Shown here: positions 63,448 through 64,000 of the stretch, one piece after another
Position numbering within the stretch: position 1 is the stretch's first letter
How the letters are laid out: every line of letters begins with the position of its first letter
Origin: JAVBQB01 sp031549265
GTDB taxonomy: Bacteria > Bacillota > Clostridia > Oscillospirales > JAVBQB01
Direction of reading: 5' to 3'
Assembly (NCBI GenBank): GCA_031549265.1
Contig: JAVBQB010000002.1
Span: 1-64,000, forward strand
DNA: 64,000 bases
The notes under the pieces: generated by a model
Seen by the model: the letters and a program-made list of their open reading frames with translations, nothing else
Database searches by the model: none
Told to the model about the DNA's origin: nothing
Program-made: the position numbers and the translations under genes

Positions 63448-64000
63448 ATGGATAAAACTAACTTCCGCGCCGTCATATTTGGCGGACAGCAGCAACGCAC
63501 TGTTTTGCTGGGTCAATGCCTGTTCCGCCCGCTCATCAGCTGGATCGGGGACACGCTTATTACGGGCGGTATTACCGATGTCTGCGTTGTCTGCGAAAGC
63601 GAGCAGGAACCGCGGTATAAATCGGCTCTGCCCGCCTGCATGAATCTGACTTTTGCCGGCCCTGACGACACTGCCGCGCTCGACGGCTTCATATCTGCCG
63701 ATCCATGCTCCGTTTTGGTCTATACCGATCCGGTACTAACGACCGGCGAGGTGCTGACCATGCTCCGCAACCGCTGCGCCGCAAAGGACGCGTCTGTTAC
63801 ACTGCTGGGTGACGACGACGAGCCCTCCGGCCTTTTCTGCTTGCCGTCGGGTCGGATCGACGCTTCCAAGCTTTTTGACCACGAGTATTATTCCGGCGTT
63901 AAGGAAACACTCCGTGACACCGACAGCCGCGTCACCAGCGTGCTTCATTCGGAGGAGCTGTACTTCGTGCAGCAGGTGATGATCGAGGCAATCATATACA
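63448..64000 (+). CDS. Degenerate GlmU/nucleotidyltransferase-like protein (truncated by window edge)
   Basis: An open frame runs from ATG at 63448 to the window end (184 codons, no stop), too long to be chance beside a real operon. AGAGGT is a plausible SD (about 5 bases ahead). The layout resembles a sugar-nucleotidyltransferase domain: FRAVIFGGQQQRTVLLGQ, LISWIGDTLITGGITDVCVV, VLVYTDPVLTTGEVLTML, PSGLFCLPSGRIDASKLF and, near the edge, SEELYFVQQVMIEAI, which recalls the end of the GlmU uridylyltransferase domain. The nucleotide-binding loop GxGTRMxxxxPK is not preserved, so catalysis is doubtful. A C-terminal part may lie outside the window. Confidence 0.55.
   Translation, partial: MDKTNFRAVIFGGQQQRTVLLGQCLFRPLISWIGDTLITGGITDVCVVCESEQEPRYKSALPACMNLTFAGPDDTAALDGFISADPCSVLVYTDPVLTTGEVLTMLRNRCAAKDASVTLLGDDDEPSGLFCLPSGRIDASKLFDHEYYSGVKETLRDTDSRVTSVLHSEELYFVQQVMIEAIIY

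Overview
The window is a GC-rich, gene-dense, almost entirely chromosomal-housekeeping segment of a low-branching Firmicute, most likely an uncultured member of the class Clostridia. The evidence is gene order and regulation typical of that group: an infC-rpmI-rplT operon with an AUU start and a transcription-attenuation leader, gdpP-rplI-dnaB, tilS-hpt-ftsH, a DUF1934 gene beside argS, miaB-mutS-mutL-miaA, a pgk-tpiA-gpmI-eno operon, many lipoprotein signal peptides, and frequent TTG/GTG starts behind strong Shine-Dalgarno (SD) sites. No insertion sequence, prophage, CRISPR array or rRNA gene was seen.

Layout. 1-3340: the end of sbcD and all of sbcC (nuclease complex). 3519-5697: a small unknown gene, tRNA-Gly(GCC), rplT, rpmI, infC and its leader. 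5698-12852: an accessory metabolic block with a lipoprotein, an AMP-forming acyl-CoA synthetase with its XRE-cupin regulator, and, divergently, a non-pyrrolysine MttB-family methyltransferase leading a polar-amino-acid-type ABC transporter operon. 12902-21564: a FapA-like protein, then miaB-mutS-mutL-miaA. 21546-27557 (minus): pstS-pstC-pstA-pstB-phoU followed by a PhoR-like sensor kinase whose phospho-accepting histidine is replaced by tyrosine and which has no response regulator beside it. 27995-30362 (minus): HtrA protease and an acidic unknown protein. 30626-36577: D-Ala-D-Ala ligase, glutamate racemase, DUF1934, argS, S41 protease. 36695-47986: tex, gdpP, rplI, dnaB, tilS, hpt, ftsH, DUF368. 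48089-58884 (minus): MATE exporter, aspS, hisS, eno, gpmI, tpiA, pgk, degV. 58956-64000: trmL (minus), then proB-proA followed by a large HTH protein and a truncated, degenerate nucleotidyltransferase.

How the genes work together. Most modules are textbook: phosphate import, lower glycolysis, proline synthesis, wall precursors, translation and mismatch repair. The parts that do not fit a standard picture are the His-less PhoR homologue in a pst cluster lacking phoB, the MttB-ABC operon lacking its corrinoid partner, the HTH plus degenerate nucleotidyltransferase pair behind proBA, an arginyl-tRNA synthetase with an altered HIGH motif, and a small gene whose SD sequence lies in a hairpin. All assignments rest on reading the sequence and on remembered family motifs; no database search was run.
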